From Incurvaria masculella (lineage: Eukaryota; Arthropoda; Insecta; Lepidoptera; Incurvariidae), in the NCBI GenBank assembly GCA_946894095.1, contig OX335644.1, positions 15,791,595-15,855,594 of the forward strand: DNA of 64,000 bases, given 5' to 3'. The notes under the pieces are model-generated. The model saw only the letters and a program-made list of their open reading frames with translations, had not been told where the DNA came from and ran no database searches. The position numbers and the translations under genes are program-made. Below are positions 1 through 11,545 of the stretch, piece by piece (position 1 is the stretch's first letter; the number at the start of each line of letters is the position of its first letter).

Positions 1-242
1 GTATTAGTATACCACAACTGTAGGTACTAACAAGAATATTTAAAGAGATTATTTAGGTGTTTTTTGGTGGTAAAAACGCCTAAAATACGCATATTTGATC
101 ACTTTTTGTATGGAGATGCGAAATGTGTGCCTCATATGCAAACTTTTGGCAATGGCGAATATAATATGAACAAAGTCATGGAAAATATCCGACAATAAGA
201 ACCAAATAAACAAGTAGGGAATTCCAAATTATGGGTATACAG

Positions 243-311
243 CCGGTGGCGAAATTGGTAGACGCAATACCCGCGAATGGTATATTTGCTGGTTCTGATC
301 CAGCGATGGAG
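243..311 (+). other. tRNA-like sequence (pseudo-tRNA or SINE head)
   Basis: A 17-base T-arm at 288-304 is perfect (stem GCTGG/CCAGC, 7-base loop TTCTGAT). An anticodon-type arm at 267-283 has stem ATACC/GGTAT with a 7-base loop. The D-arm region (248-265) reads like tRNA-Leu. The 5' and 3' ends do not pair as an acceptor stem and position 33 of the anticodon loop is G, so a working tRNA is unlikely. It runs straight into a dispersed repeat (305-460), which favours a SINE head or tRNA relic. Confidence 0.35.
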
Positions 312-460
312 TATATTCGTAAAGTAGTTCTTTTTACTGGGCTCTTTCTTAAATTAATGTGTCCTTGCTTCACGGTCGATTATACATACATACATGTCAC
401 ATTCCCTGGAATAAGCGACGTACATGCTAAGTACGAAAAAGTATATTTAATTATGAAGGA
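305..460 (+). repeat. Dispersed repeat K (tcacggycga family), partial copy
   Basis: The stretch containing 'tgtccttgcttcacgg' and 'gtacgaaaaagtatat' recurs at 21000-21085 and, in both orientations, at 57030-57520. The short ORFs across it have no coding character. Confidence 0.6.
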
Positions 461-528
461 TGTTCGAACAGCGCACTTCATAAAAAGGAGTGCAGCCAAG
501 CCTCTGCTGGCATCATGCGTCCCTGGAG

Positions 529-907
529 GGGGTGTTAGCACCGGATTACATCAGTTCCATAAGGGCGTAAGTGAAAACAAATTGTATTATTTTTAAATAT
601 AACTACACCACATTTTGAAATTTAAAAAAGATGAAAGATATGTAGATTGTTTAACTGTATTTTAATCATATAATTATATTTGTCTGAGGCTCCCATTATT
701 TGTTCAAAATTGTTTTATGAATGTTTGCCCCTTTGGAGCAATCAAAGCATCGGGATCTTACAGTGTTGTCTTTAAATAATGACTAGATCATCAATCTACA
801 AATGTACTATTTGACTATCCAAATTCATTATACCTATTTTTAAATAAAAATAAATGTATTTACGCCCCTTATGGGACTGGATGCTATCAGGTGGTAACAC
901 CACCTTA
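529..907. mobile_element. TIR MITE, family C relative
   Basis: The left end carries 'cagttccataagggcgtaag', and its imperfect inverse occurs at the right end just before CCTTAA. The same terminal sequence bounds elements at 34172-34541 and 44656-45045. There is no ORF. The ends are more diverged than in the other copies. Confidence 0.55.
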
Positions 908-1020
908 AGTTCGACAATAGACGAAGTGGACAAGGGGAATCCATCCTACCGCTGGTTTCCTCCAACCAACCGCTGGTTTCCTACTGACGTTTCGCTTACG
1001 AAAATTTTGCTTTATTTTTA

Positions 1021-1574
1021 GACTAGGAGGTCGCGACAAAAATGTTAACGATAATGTAAATGGCTGAAACTGGGTTCACGGGATAAAGTACAACCCTCTG
1101 AAGCTAAATGTGTCAGTCTGCCTGTTCCAAGTGGTTGCGTTACGTAGATAAGGCGCCTGAAAAAGTAGTTGTGGAGACAAAAAATCCATATGATAAGGTA
1201 AGTGGATGCAAATGACGAAGCATGAAAGTATCAGCATGTTGCTTAGCAATACAAAAACTAAACAAATCTTTGGTTGCATTTAGAAGTTATAGGCGATTTA
1301 GGATACAGATATAACTTTAGGTATATTTAAGTATTTAATTAAGAAACCGTCTGGTAATTGTTGTATAATTAATAGGTATCAATGTTTCCAGATAATCAGT
1401 ATGTTCATCAGCAGGTAAATAACAGCATCTATTTTATATAGCCAATCTAGATAACGCAACCACTTGGCACGGGCAAACCGACATATTTAGCATCAGAGGG
1501 TTGGTCTCTAACGTGTGAACCCAGATTCAGCCGTTTACCTTATCGTGACCAAAAATGTCGTGACCTCCCAGAAT
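1021..1574. mobile_element. Foldback element with about 130-bp inverted ends
   Basis: The segment 1021-1160 is repeated in inverted orientation at about 1437-1574, including 'ccaagtggttgcgtta' and 'ggaggtc.cgaca' blocks. The internal loop is AT-rich and noncoding. The element ends 14 bp from the splice donor of the exon at 1588-1760. Confidence 0.7.
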
Positions 1575-1587
1575 ATTTGGTGCTTAC

Positions 1588-1760
1588 TCATTTCGCTCCG
1601 GCGCATTTGCGCAAGTCGAGTGGGCTCAGTTGGCGCCGTGGGGTCGCTGTCCGGAGCCCCGCCGGCGCCGCCGCTACTGTCGTCTTCGCCTCCGTCGCAG
1701 CCTCCGCGGCAGCACACCACCGGCGTGTGCCCCATGAACGAACATAGAGACGGCTGACGC
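1588..1760 (-). CDS. Internal exon of a probable clip-domain serine protease (partial gene)
   Basis: The exon is bounded by an acceptor (ctaccacag) and donor (A|gtaagc) and is open for 57 codons. It starts on the third base of a codon and ends on the first. Near its start it encodes PSLCSFMGHTPVVCC, which fits the C-terminal clip-domain pattern C-x-F-x-G-x-x-P-x-V-C-C of insect immune and developmental proteases. A Gly/Asp/Ser/Pro-rich linker follows, as often lies between clip and protease domains. The catalytic domain is not in the window; on this strand it would lie past the left edge. No upstream exon with the signal peptide and first clip cysteines was found. The GC-rich codon use differs from the flanking repeats. 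Clip identity rests on one short motif. Confidence 0.55.
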
Positions 1761-1792
1761 CTGTGGTAGCTGCAACGATACGTTTATTCATT

Positions 1793-2210
1793 TACATGGT
1801 GCAATTGCAGTCAGGATTGCAATCTGTGCCTATCAGGCACAGCCTATGCGGTCTGGGTTCAAATCTTCGCCCGTTCATGCACCACATTCTGTCCCTTTCT
1901 GAATTGAATAAGTTAATTTCGTCACAAATGCGAACTGCTCCATGGTCGGAATACATGTAAAAATATAGGTTTTCTTCCTCTACTAAGTGGTAGGGTTTAA
2001 GCCCGCCCCGGTTGGTACCGAGCATTGGATGAAAATATGGTCGAAACGGCAATGAAAAATTTACCGTTTTTTATCCAGTTCAATGTAGCCATGCTCATAA
2101 AGGGAAGGTCCTGGCATGGCACCTAATTCCTTCAGGAATTTGGTGTATTGGGTCAATATCATAACGATTGTTGTGTGGTTTTAGCCATCCATGTCAGGTT
2201 GCATAAAATA
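1793..2210 (+). mobile_element. SINE family A, near-complete copy
   Basis: It has a tRNA-like head with a B-box-like 'gggttcaaatc', the shared body ('ctaagtggtaggg...', 'gggaaggtcctggcatgg') and the 3' end 'agccatccatgtcaggttgc'. About fifteen further copies or fragments lie in the window. Confidence 0.7.
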
Positions 2211-2291
2211 AATACAGAATATTGGTCAATATTTACATTGCCTCTTCGATCATCCTTTCATTTAATTCATTCAGAACTAAGCACGTATCCT

Positions 2292-2556
2292 TGAGCGGCT
2301 CGTAGCTCTGAGCGCCCCGGTTTATGATTCTCATGTTCAATCCCCATCCTGTGCATGCACCACTTTATTTCTCGGCCTTAGTTGGATAAGTGAATTTCAT
2401 GAAAAATGCAAGCTGTTCCATACTTACTTAAACTGTAGGTAGGTAACTCCTTTTCGCTGCTAGGTGGTAAGGTTGGTAGCATCGTATTGGATGAAGAGAA
2501 GTGGCAAAAAAAGTGTTTGTAGCTGTGCTCATGAAGGGAAGGTCCTAGTATATATA
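2292..2556 (+). mobile_element. SINE family A, diverged copy
   Basis: It carries the tRNA-like head 'gagcggctcgtagc', the body and 'gaagggaaggtcctag', and is truncated before the usual 3' end. Confidence 0.6.
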
Positions 2557-2738
2557 TTTTTTTATAATCTAATCACACTGCCTTCCTAATAAACATCTAT
2601 GCCAACGCTATTACTCCAGTATTATTGCTGTAATACCGTAAAGACCGTAAAAATACCTGTAAAGCTAAAAATACCGGAGTAATAGCGATGGTACAAATGT
2701 TCATAAGTAAGACAGACAGCTGGTAAAGGTTATAGTTA

Positions 2739-2999
2739 AAAAAACCAGCCAAGTGCGAGTCGGACTCGCACACGAAGGGTTCCGTAACATCGTAAAAAAA
2801 AACACGTTTTTTGTATAGGAGCCCCCTGTCTACCTGTTACGGTTACTGAGATACAGCCCTGTGACAGACGGACAGACGGACGGACGGACGGACGGACGGA
2901 CGGACGGACGGACGGACGGACGGACGGACGGACGGACGGACGGACGGACGGACGGACGGACGGACGGACGGACGGACGGACGGACAGCGGAACCCTAAT
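2739..2999 (+). mobile_element. Element B ('ccaagtgcgagtcggact'), with expanded GGAC array
   Basis: The copy starts with 'aaccagccaagtgcgagtcg' and ends with 'cggaaccctaa', the characteristic termini of a non-autonomous element common in Lepidoptera. The usual GGAC-rich stretch is grown into a long array (2866-2985) and the segment between it and the right end is missing. Confidence 0.8.
2866..2985 (+). repeat. (GGAC)n microsatellite, about 27 units
   Basis: Almost perfect tetranucleotide repeats. The reverse frame reads as a PSVR(S) polymer, which is a shadow ORF. Other copies of element B have only two to four units here. Confidence 0.95.
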
Positions 3000-5890
3000 A
3001 AATGAGCAGTGTATGTAGACTGACCGCAGATCGTCCATCGCGCTACGACACGCGTGCACTACGCAACACTCGCCGGGGGAGTGACTGTGCTGGTCGACGC
3101 ATCTCTCTCCTTCTGTAACGTGCAATCACAAACTGTCTATAGACACAAGTTTTATGATGCTGCAACTCAAAACCTTGGGCACGACGCATGCTATTAGGTC
3201 ATGTGTGTTCGTAACGAGGTCCTGGCAGCGTAAGCTTTTATACAATTCTCCATCAATGTTCGAACTCCTCTTGAGATGTGTGTAGAATTGGTCAAAATCC
3301 CTCGCTTAGTTTACTTTGTACATATAGATGAACAGCTTCGAAAGATTCCTAGCCTGATTCCGGGCAGGCCAGGATGTATGCATATTAAAGGCCACACTCC
3401 GGAGACCGCTGCAAAAGGTTCTGCCGAAAAGTCGTCGTTTGTCGTGTTCTGTTTGTTCTCTGAATGTCATAATTATTTTGCAATGGACGTCCTCAGAGTC
3501 GATGAGCTCCAAGGAAAAGGGCCCTGGGGCCTTATCCGATCGGAGGCTGGACCCCTTTACACGCATTGACGTCGAAATACTGTCGACAGCAGCCCCTATG
3601 CGACTCCGAGTTCGGAGGATTATCGAATGTCGAGTTTTGTGGAACTAGTACATAAGTGCTGGTGCGCTCGGGATGGTTGGTAGGAGAGTAGGCCGTGAGG
3701 TAATAGGAAAATGCATTTTTATGGTAAGCATGACCTGAATCGACATCGAGGGTTAGATCAGACAGAGGAACTCTTTAACGGTCAACAGCACAGACACGAA
3801 ATTTATTATGCGCATTAAATTATGATAACCCTTTCTAAGTGTTACCATGACATGGCTACTGCACTCAAGGTTGTCTCCAAACGAGGAATAGTCTTGTAAT
3901 CAGTCAGATAACTAATTGACGAATTTATTTTTAAGGAACGTGATATATCGTATATCGGCCATGAAGCAAGGACACATTAACTTTTTTAACATTACATTGA
4001 TTTTTACCGTTGCTTATCCATCCGTTGTAATAAGCCTATATTTTTATTAGAAAAATTACATAAAGATAATCATCCGGTAGTGAATATCCGTCTTTTAGCG
4101 AAAGTAAATTTTGCGGCGGTAAAAATCGGGCCTTAGTGTTAGTTCCAATTATTTATCCATGTAACCGATAGTTACTTATCGGATTACAGGTAACTGTAGG
4201 TGGTGAAAACAGGGGTAAAGACGTTCAGGCATAATCGAATAGGAATGAAAAAGTAAGAATACAATATTACTATTGAATTGTCTAGGGTTTTTATAGAAAG
4301 CTTGACTAACCATAAGCCTTCAATGTAAATCAAATGAAACTCACCATACATTTCTGCTGAATACTGCTGCACTGAAGTGACACTAAGAACAAACATAATT
4401 ATTTTTGACGGTGTCATGACCACGGCCGTTGAACAAACAAGTTCGTAGATCAAGGCAATGAGTTAAGCCCAAACACGTCTGAGTAGCAGTAATATCTTGG
4501 CTAGACTGGTCCAGTGTTGCCAGACGTACCAAGCGTAAGTGCAGTGAAACCTAAACTAAAAAAAGGTAGATTTTACTGTAGATTTTTTTAACATGATTTA
4601 GAGCTGTAAATGTATTAGTGGACTTAATTTTTTTGTGTTTGCATGCCAGATTAAACTGTCCTTTCCGGCAGCTACGTTAATGTCTTTATTACACGATTTA
4701 CAAAAAGAATATTCTCGTACTTTTTTACTGTTTTTTAGCCAAGATTCCAATAACTCGATTGATTCCCACTAAGTTTTATGCTGCTGAGCATATTTTCTTT
4801 TCTTCTTAACATTTTATGCACTAAAAGTTCTTTGTTGAACCTGCAATGTGTTGGCTGTTGCCTTTACCGCTACTTAAAAATCCGTCGCTCGAATCCTCAT
4901 TTTTTTCACCTGAAGAGAACAAGAAGGTAAGAAGAGTGGATACAATAATTTCGTTCTTTCCGTTCTGTTCCATTCTTCCGCAAAAAAGATACAACACAAT
5001 CGTTGAAGCATAGTTATTAGTGATTTCTCTATTACATCATTGTTTTAGACAAATATGTCTCATGCACGAGAAATGTCCACGCTTAAAGAAATGGACGTGG
5101 AATATTCTCGCGGCGACTCTGGAAATCCCCGAAACATTAATTGGGTTAGGTTGAGACGCGTACCGATTCGAACTATGAAAGCTGCCCTTCATATGTGGGT
5201 GCGTTGCAATATTTTTTTTTTTTGTCATAACAACATTAAATAATATTTTATTTTTTTGTTGAAAAAACAGTAGAAAATATAGCTCTCTACGGTAGAAAGG
5301 TAGGATGAGGTGGATAGCGGTAGATCTACCGTAAATACGGTAGATCTGGCAACACTGGACTGGTCCATGGGCTGCGGTCTCTCTTCTCTAGTTGTTTTAG
5401 TTGGGTTTGCAGAGATGGGAGCGAACCGTTCGCTCGACGCTACGTAAGCAAATTAATGTCGATACACCGAAGGACTATTGCGGTCTCGGGACTGGTACGT
5501 GCGGGGGGAACCACCTTTTTCTGCACTTCTGGTTTGGATAAAGGTCAACCAACGGCTCTATGGTGACTACCGCAGAAATACCAATTCAGTTGTGACTACC
5601 AAGAACGTTAAAGAGGAGATGATAATAGTTCGCTATCGCCGATTTAACGTTCTAAAAAGATATCGACATTTATGGTGATGACGAATTAATTCCAACAAAA
5701 AAATGTAATCCACCTTTTTTGCTCCAAATAAGCCTAGGAAAACCTCCTCTGTAGGTAATATTATTTTTAATGTGTAAGTAACACTTTTTAATGTGGACAT
5801 GGATGGCTAATCTAATATCACACCCACCGTCATGATATTATCCTATTATGTAGCGTGGTGGCGGACAGATATGTGATCACCAAGAACGTT
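3000..5890. other. Gene-free AT-rich stretch
   Basis: I see no exon with coding bias and splice sites. Open stretches at 3276-3569 and 5055-5243 show no recognisable domain and lack support on either strand. Confidence 0.5.
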
Positions 5891-5891
5891 A

Positions 5892-6155
5892 AAAACCGGC
5901 CAAGTGCGAGTTGGACTTGTACACGAAGAGTTCCGTACCATTATATACTCATGATTTGATCCAAATAAATTACCCTTTTATTTTTATTGTTTTTTATTTT
6001 TACTATTTGTCGTCGAAATACATACTCTGTGAAACTTTCAACTGTCTACCTCATGAGATACAACCCTGTGACGGACAAACGGACGGACGTACGGACGAAC
6101 AGCGGTGGCTTAGTAATAGGGTTCCGTTGGGCACCCTTTGGGTGCGAAACCCTAA
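5892..6155 (+). mobile_element. Element B copy
   Basis: It starts 'aaccggccaagtgcgagttg' and ends 'gcgaaaccctaa'. The internal 'gagatacaaccctgtgacgg' and a short GGAC run identify the family. Confidence 0.8.
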
Positions 6156-6210
6156 AGAGGATTGGACTTGACTCGCCTAGCGATATTAGAAATCCATGCC
6201 CAGTTAAATA

Positions 6211-6491
6211 AAACCGGCCAAGTGCGAGTCGGACTCGCACACGAAGGGTTCCGTACCATCGTACAAGATTTAACACAAAAAATAACGTTTTTTGTATGGG
6301 GCCCCCCTTTAATTTTTATATTTTTTTTATTTTACCTATTTGTTGTTATAGGGGCAAAATAAATACACACTCCGTGAAAATTTCAGCTGCCTGCCTATTA
6401 CAGTTCACGAGATACAGCCCCGTGACAGATGGACGGACGGACAGCGGAGGCTTAGTAATAAGTTTTCACCCTTTAGGTACGGAACCCTAAC
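6211..6491 (+). mobile_element. Element B copy
   Basis: It starts 'aaccggccaagtgcgagtcg' and ends 'acggaaccctaa'. It lies in direct orientation about 55 bp after the previous copy. Confidence 0.85.
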
Positions 6492-7126
6492 AATACAATT
6501 ATAGGCATTCAATAGTTTTTTTTATGAAATTGGGTTGTCTACATGAAGATAAATTTAAAAAGCAAAAAGTACAATAATGCCACACTTCCCTGGATCTCCT
6601 CGCCTCCTCGCAGAAAGGACCCATTGTTATATCCTTCTTGGGTCCTTTGTCGCCTCTGTGTCGGGTCTGCCCACACCTTGACGTTACCGCAGGCACACCG
6701 CAGGCGGGTAACGGAGTGGGTTGATGGGAACATTTGTGGGTTTTAAGTTTGGGAAGTTTTAATGCTACTGGACATGGACGGAGAGTCATTACCGTCCCTA
6801 ATCTCTACGTGAAATAATCTTATTCAAAACATTAGTTTAAAAGAAACTAAGGAAATTCTTACTTGATCGGCCATTTTATACAATTGATGTTTTTTTCTTA
6901 GAATGTAATAATAATAATAAGATCTCAAAACAATAAACAATTTTGTGTAATGAGGGTTAATGTATGTATTGAAAAAAAGGAAATGTTTGTATTGTATTTT
7001 ATTTAATTTAATTTTGATATTAATTTAATAAGTATTAATTTATTTTAACTTCAATTAGATCGTCATACCTTTGTGATATGGTGTTACCGACGAATTTGAA
7101 ATAAATAAATAAAAAATACATCGTAC
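6492..7126. other. Gene-free stretch
   Basis: Nothing recognised. It is AT-rich after 6800. Overlapping short ORFs at 6499-6789 on both strands show no known domain. Confidence 0.4.
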
Positions 7127-7605
7127 TCAATGGAAAACACGGACCATTTTTCATTTCCGTTTCGACCATTATGTCATCCAATATGTTGGGACCAACCCGG
7201 ACGGGCCCTACCTACAGTTTTAAAATTCCGAACCATGGAACAGCTCGCATTCGTGATTAAATGCAATTTAACTCAGAGCCGGTAGTCTCAGTTCTCACTT
7301 AAATCGGCATTTACGTAACTTTGAAGATTTTTTTACTAGATATTCTGTGGTTTTACTTCTTCAAGCTGTCAAAGTCAAACTCGGACTTCCGATTTGTATG
7401 AAAACGCGGAGTGGACGTAAACCGCAACGTCGACGTATTTACGGCAACGTTGAGTAAGCTGTCAAATCAAACTCGGACTCGCAAATGTTAGTTCGCTTAG
7501 GTGAGAACTCAGACTGCCCACTCTGATAGATAGTGGTACATAAACGGGGCGAGGATTTGAACACCGACCTCTGAATTTCCAGGCAACTATGCTACGAACC
7601 ATCCT
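7127..7605 (-). mobile_element. SINE family A copy, split by a MITE
   Basis: The SINE body (7127-7277: 'ggaaaacacgga', 'ccgaaccatggaacagctcg') resumes at about 7530 with 'catgaacgg'-like sequence and a head ending 'gctacgaacc'. The interruption is the MITE at 7282-7526. Confidence 0.65.
7282..7526. mobile_element. MITE family F copy inserted in a SINE
   Basis: The inverted ends are 'gtctcagttctcac' and 'gtgagaactcagac'. The interior ('ctgtggttttacttcttcaa', 'gcggagtggacgtaaac') matches the two tandem copies at 10843-11545. Confidence 0.7.
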
Positions 7606-7628
7606 GTACTGATTTATTTGCTTTGCTT

Positions 7629-7911
7629 TTTAGGATTCCGTACCCAAAGGGTGCCAACAGAACCCTATTACTAAGCCTCAGCTGTCCGTCCGTCCGTCCA
7701 TTCGTCTGTCACAGGGCTGTATCTCATGAACCGTAAAAGGTAGGTAGCTGATATTTTCATACAGTATGTATTTATTTTGCTGCTATATTAACAACAAATA
7801 GGAAAAATTTTAAATAATAAGAATTAAATACGAAAAACCTGTTTTTTTTTAATCTTGTGCGATGGTACGGAACCCTTCGTGTGCGAGACCGACTTGCGCT
7901 TGGCGGGTTTT
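7629..7911 (-). mobile_element. Element B copy
   Basis: It reads in reverse: 'ttaggattccgtacccaaag' at the left and 'cgacttgcgcttggcgggtt' at the right. Confidence 0.8.
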
Positions 7912-8469
7912 ATTTCTATCATTTAGTCACCATCATTAAGTTTTATTACCAAAAGTTCCAAATCAATTAAATTAAAAAACCTTGTTGTCTCACTCAGTCG
8001 GTTTGGTTTCGTCAGAAAAGGGTACCTTCTGAAGGAGACACGAGTCTTCCAAATTCACAAAAAAAAAACGGTAAATTCTGTTTACTAGTGCTCCGAGAAT
8101 AAACTATTTCTAAGGTAGAGATCGCAAGAATTGCGAAAATGGGAGCTTTATTGGATCGCTCTAGTGGTTTGTGGGTCTGTTTGCCGGTCACACCAAGATC
8201 GGGTAACCAATAACCCGTTTTTGATAAGACTTAACATACAAATACGCAGAATAACAATTGCACAAAAAAATTTTAACTGAATTAGCTGTACATGTGTGTG
8301 TGTGTCAAAAAGAGAAGGAAAACAATTTGAATAAGAATTAAATATATAAGTACCTGCTTATTACGATTAAAATAATATGAACGTTCATAAATATTGTGGG
8401 ACTTTTTTATTATTTTAAAATCCATAAAAATGGATTCGCTATGACCGAGCATAGGTACTTCGAAATTAC

Positions 8470-8668
8470 TTAAGGGCGTGATAAGAGCTGATTGCGTTCA
8501 GTTTGATAAGGACGTAATTAAAACAACACAACGAATGTCGACACTCAAAAAAGTAAACGTGCCTAGCTATAATTTAAAGATACAACTACTATAAGTCTCC
8601 GATGCTTTGTGTTCTCAAAGACAAATAGTTATTCATAAACTTTCATTAAAAAAGTTTATCATAATAAA
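8470..8668 (+). mobile_element. MITE family C, 3'-truncated
   Basis: It begins TTAAGGGCGTGATAAGAGCT and follows the family for about 200 bp, then ends without the second inverted end. Confidence 0.6.
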
Positions 8669-8699
8669 CAAACGCCCCATACAAACGATTTTCGGTTGC

Positions 8700-8910
8700 T
8701 ACTCCCATCCTTCCGTGCTCTATGTTCACTGCTCGCATTCCATTAGGACGCGCCATCTCGCCGGTCGCCCCCGCACCCTCCGCCATATCGGGCTGACCAC
8801 CTGTGGCCCCCCTCCCTCGCATACCGCGCCGTGTGAACTCACCGCCCCTTCACCAAGCCCCTCCGCGCCCGCGCGAGGCGCCCCTAGGCATCATGGCTGG
8901 CATTTTTTGG
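8700..8910. other. Unexplained GC-rich patch
   Basis: About 200 bp is rich in C on the plus strand, in contrast to the AT-rich flanks, with an ORF (8607-9002) that crosses into MITE sequence. No domain or splice pattern is convincing. It could be a CpG-rich regulatory region or an unknown element. Confidence 0.3.
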
Positions 8911-9047
8911 GGAAATCCCCAAACTGCGGGGAAAATTTGATCCCTTTGGGGATTTTGGGAAACTGCGTCGATGCGGAGATTTTATTAATGTATTTTAATT
9001 AGGGATAGTACCGCTTGAAAACATGTTTTATTGAGTGAAAAATAAAA

Positions 9048-9222
9048 ATGAGACTAAGCTTGGTTTTTAGCTTTTTTTTCCAAGATTTATTTTAATTGAC
9101 ACTTAAAGGGCTTTTGTTAATAAAGTGCTGATTATCTTGTACTGGCATCGCTCGCGAGATGGTAGGAAAGGCCCTTTAATGTGAGAATTAAGTTAATCAC
9201 AACTTGGTGGAAGAGACCCTAA
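9048..9222. mobile_element. MITE family H copy
   Basis: The stretch 'attttaattgacacttaaag' through 'ggaagagaccctaa' recurs at 50317-50493, with inverted 'gggtctc'-like ends. Confidence 0.6.
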
Positions 9223-9759
9223 AAATAATAAATAATAAAGGCTTGGTTTTTTTAAATGGCTGACCGATATTTTACGGTCGCGCCAATTGACTTTTATATT
9301 ATTTCGTCGTGCCATAGATTGTATATATGCCTCCGGAACCTGTGTCGCCTTAATTTGTAGGGATTTTAACAACTATTTTGGGGTATTCCGAGCATTGGTG
9401 CTCGCAACGCTGCTGTTCGGCACCCAAACACGAGAACACGCACGCTGCGACTATGTGTCATGTCAACAGCATGTCACTTTATAAAGAGGGTGATAACATG
9501 GGTGAAGCTCTCGCATCATCTCCGAGAACTTGTGAGACATTAAAGGTTGCTTTGGCCTTTTGGGTACATTTTATTTTTCGCAGAAGGTATTAAAAACGAT
9601 AGGTAGCCTTACCTTACTTAACCTAACCTATCAATTTGCACAGAATTAATGTGTGTATAGTATTACCACAGAAATCTGAATTAGTGTATTCAGATTTATG
9701 TGGTAGGAACAGTGCTTGTTTGATAAAAAACCCTACGTAATCCATGATCCAACGACGGC

Positions 9760-10068
9760 ATGTATCTCAGGGCCAGTCTCAGGGTCGGGTGGACTTGCAT
9801 TCCAGGTCTAAGTTTAAATCCCCGCCCGTACCACTTTATTTTACTTTCAGATTTGGATAAGTGCATTTCGTTACGAATGCGAAATGTCCATGGGTCGGAA
9901 TCCATTTAAAACTGTAGGTTCCCTTCCCCTACTAGGTCAATGAACAATTTACCGTGTTTTCCATCCAGTTTGATGTAGCCGTGGTTATAAAGGGAAGGTT
10001 TGTTGGACTAATAGCATGACGGTGGGTGTGGTATTTATAATCCAAATCCAGTCACATAAAAAAAAACA
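9760..10068 (+). mobile_element. SINE family A copy
   Basis: The tRNA-like head has a degenerate B box, followed by the body and 'aatccagtcacataaaaaaa' as its 3' end with an A-rich tail. Confidence 0.7.
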
Positions 10069-10842
10069 TAATAACCAACCTATCACCAAACCACTGAGCG
10101 AAAATTCTTAATAATTCTCAATCAAAAACGCAAAAAAAAAACAATGAAATGGTAGTCTCGGAGAAAAAATCCTCACACGAAAGAGAGCGGAAGTACTAGC
10201 GGATATGGACCTTTTTCTGCCCTTGATCGGGTCCATTCATCTTGTTACTTTTTATTCGATCCATCCCTTCAATTTTTTTTCTTCGGTACACTTGTACCAG
10301 CGAGCCCGTCGACACGCATTGGCCGTGGGACAAGGGTTCCGCATTACATTTCAGTAATAGACCTCTTTGGAGATTTGGTTGTCCGTCCTTACGTCACGCC
10401 ATCGTCGTAGACTTCTAATTAATTTTAAAAACGAAAAATTATCGTAAGGCTTAAGCAAAGTAATAAGAGAACACGAATAAGTTTATTGAAGTTTAAAGGG
10501 CACTGATGAAAATATTCGGCAACGTAATGTATTACATGCACGTACCTAAGAAACGAAACTTGAAGATGATATTGATATTGAGATATTTTTTATAGAATTG
10601 GACATTGATGGTTGATACCAAACCTATTATCATGATATAACCACAACACATCACATAGGGACGAGGTATACAGCTAGAAACTTACATTGCACGACTACAT
10701 TGGACACTTTGAATAATTTCCCTTGAAAACATTATCTTTGCGCAGCTAAATTTAACTGTATTGGAAACACTGTTTAAACCAAGAAACTAGCTTGCTTGCT
10801 TGCTGCGTTCCCTGTCTGCACGCACGGCCAGGCGTCTGATTG
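10069..10842. other. Gene-free stretch
   Basis: Nothing recognised on either strand apart from low-complexity AT tracts. Confidence 0.4.
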
Positions 10843-11193
10843 GTCAGTCTGAGTTCTCACCTAAATTGGCGTTTACGGCAAACCTATCGACTGAAGTTTT
10901 CCGTAAAAACGTCAAACTCCATACAAGTTTTTACCAGATATTCTTTGGTTTTACTTCTTCAAGCTGTCAAAGTCAAACTCGGAATTCCAATTTGTTTGAA
11001 AAAGCGGAGTGGACGTAAACGGCAACATCCACGTATTTACGGCGAGATTTACGGCAACGTTGAGTAAGCTGTCAATCAAACTCGGACTCGCAAATTTTAG
11101 TCGCGCGCTCTTCAATTTCTCCATACATTTGAAAACGCCAGTCGATCGGTTTGCCGTAACGCCAATTTAGGTGACATCTGGGACTTCGGGTAC
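10843..11193. mobile_element. MITE family F, tandem copy 1
   Basis: It starts with 'gtcagtctgagttctcacct' and ends 'gacatctgggacttcgggta'. The inner inverted ends are 'aaattggcgtttacggcaaa' and its near-complement 'tttgccgtaacgccaattt'. A second near-identical copy follows directly. Confidence 0.75.
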
Positions 11194-11545
11194 TGAGTGG
11201 TCAGTCTGAGTTCTCACCCAAATTGGCGTTTACGTAACTTCGAAGTTCCGTAAAAACGTCAAACTCCATACAAGTTTTTACTAGATATTCTGTGGTTTTA
11301 CTTCTTCAACCTGTGAAAGTCAAACGCGGACTTCCGATTTGTATGAAAACGCGGAGTGGACGTAAACGGCAACGTCGACGTATTTACGGCAACGTTGAGT
11401 AAGCTGTCAATCAAACTCGGACTCGCAAATGTTAGTTCGCTTAACGTCCACTGCGCGCGCTCATCAATTTCTCCATACATTTGAAAACGCCAGTCGATCG
11501 GTTTGCCGTAACGCCAATTTAGGTGACATCTGGGACTTCGGGTAC
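11194..11545. mobile_element. MITE family F, tandem copy 2
   Basis: It is a head-to-tail copy of 10843-11193, sharing both ends and interior. A third related copy sits at 7282-7526. Confidence 0.75.

Noticed and set aside
2736..3125. Minus-strand ORF with a PSVRPSVR repeat protein
   Set aside because: It is the reverse reading of the (GGAC)n array in element B, not a gene.
3276..3569. 97-codon ORF
   Set aside because: An ORF of similar length overlaps on the opposite strand; no recognisable motif.
8607..9002. 131-codon plus-strand ORF over a GC-rich patch
   Set aside because: It begins inside a MITE, the composition is low complexity, and no domain or splice structure supports it.
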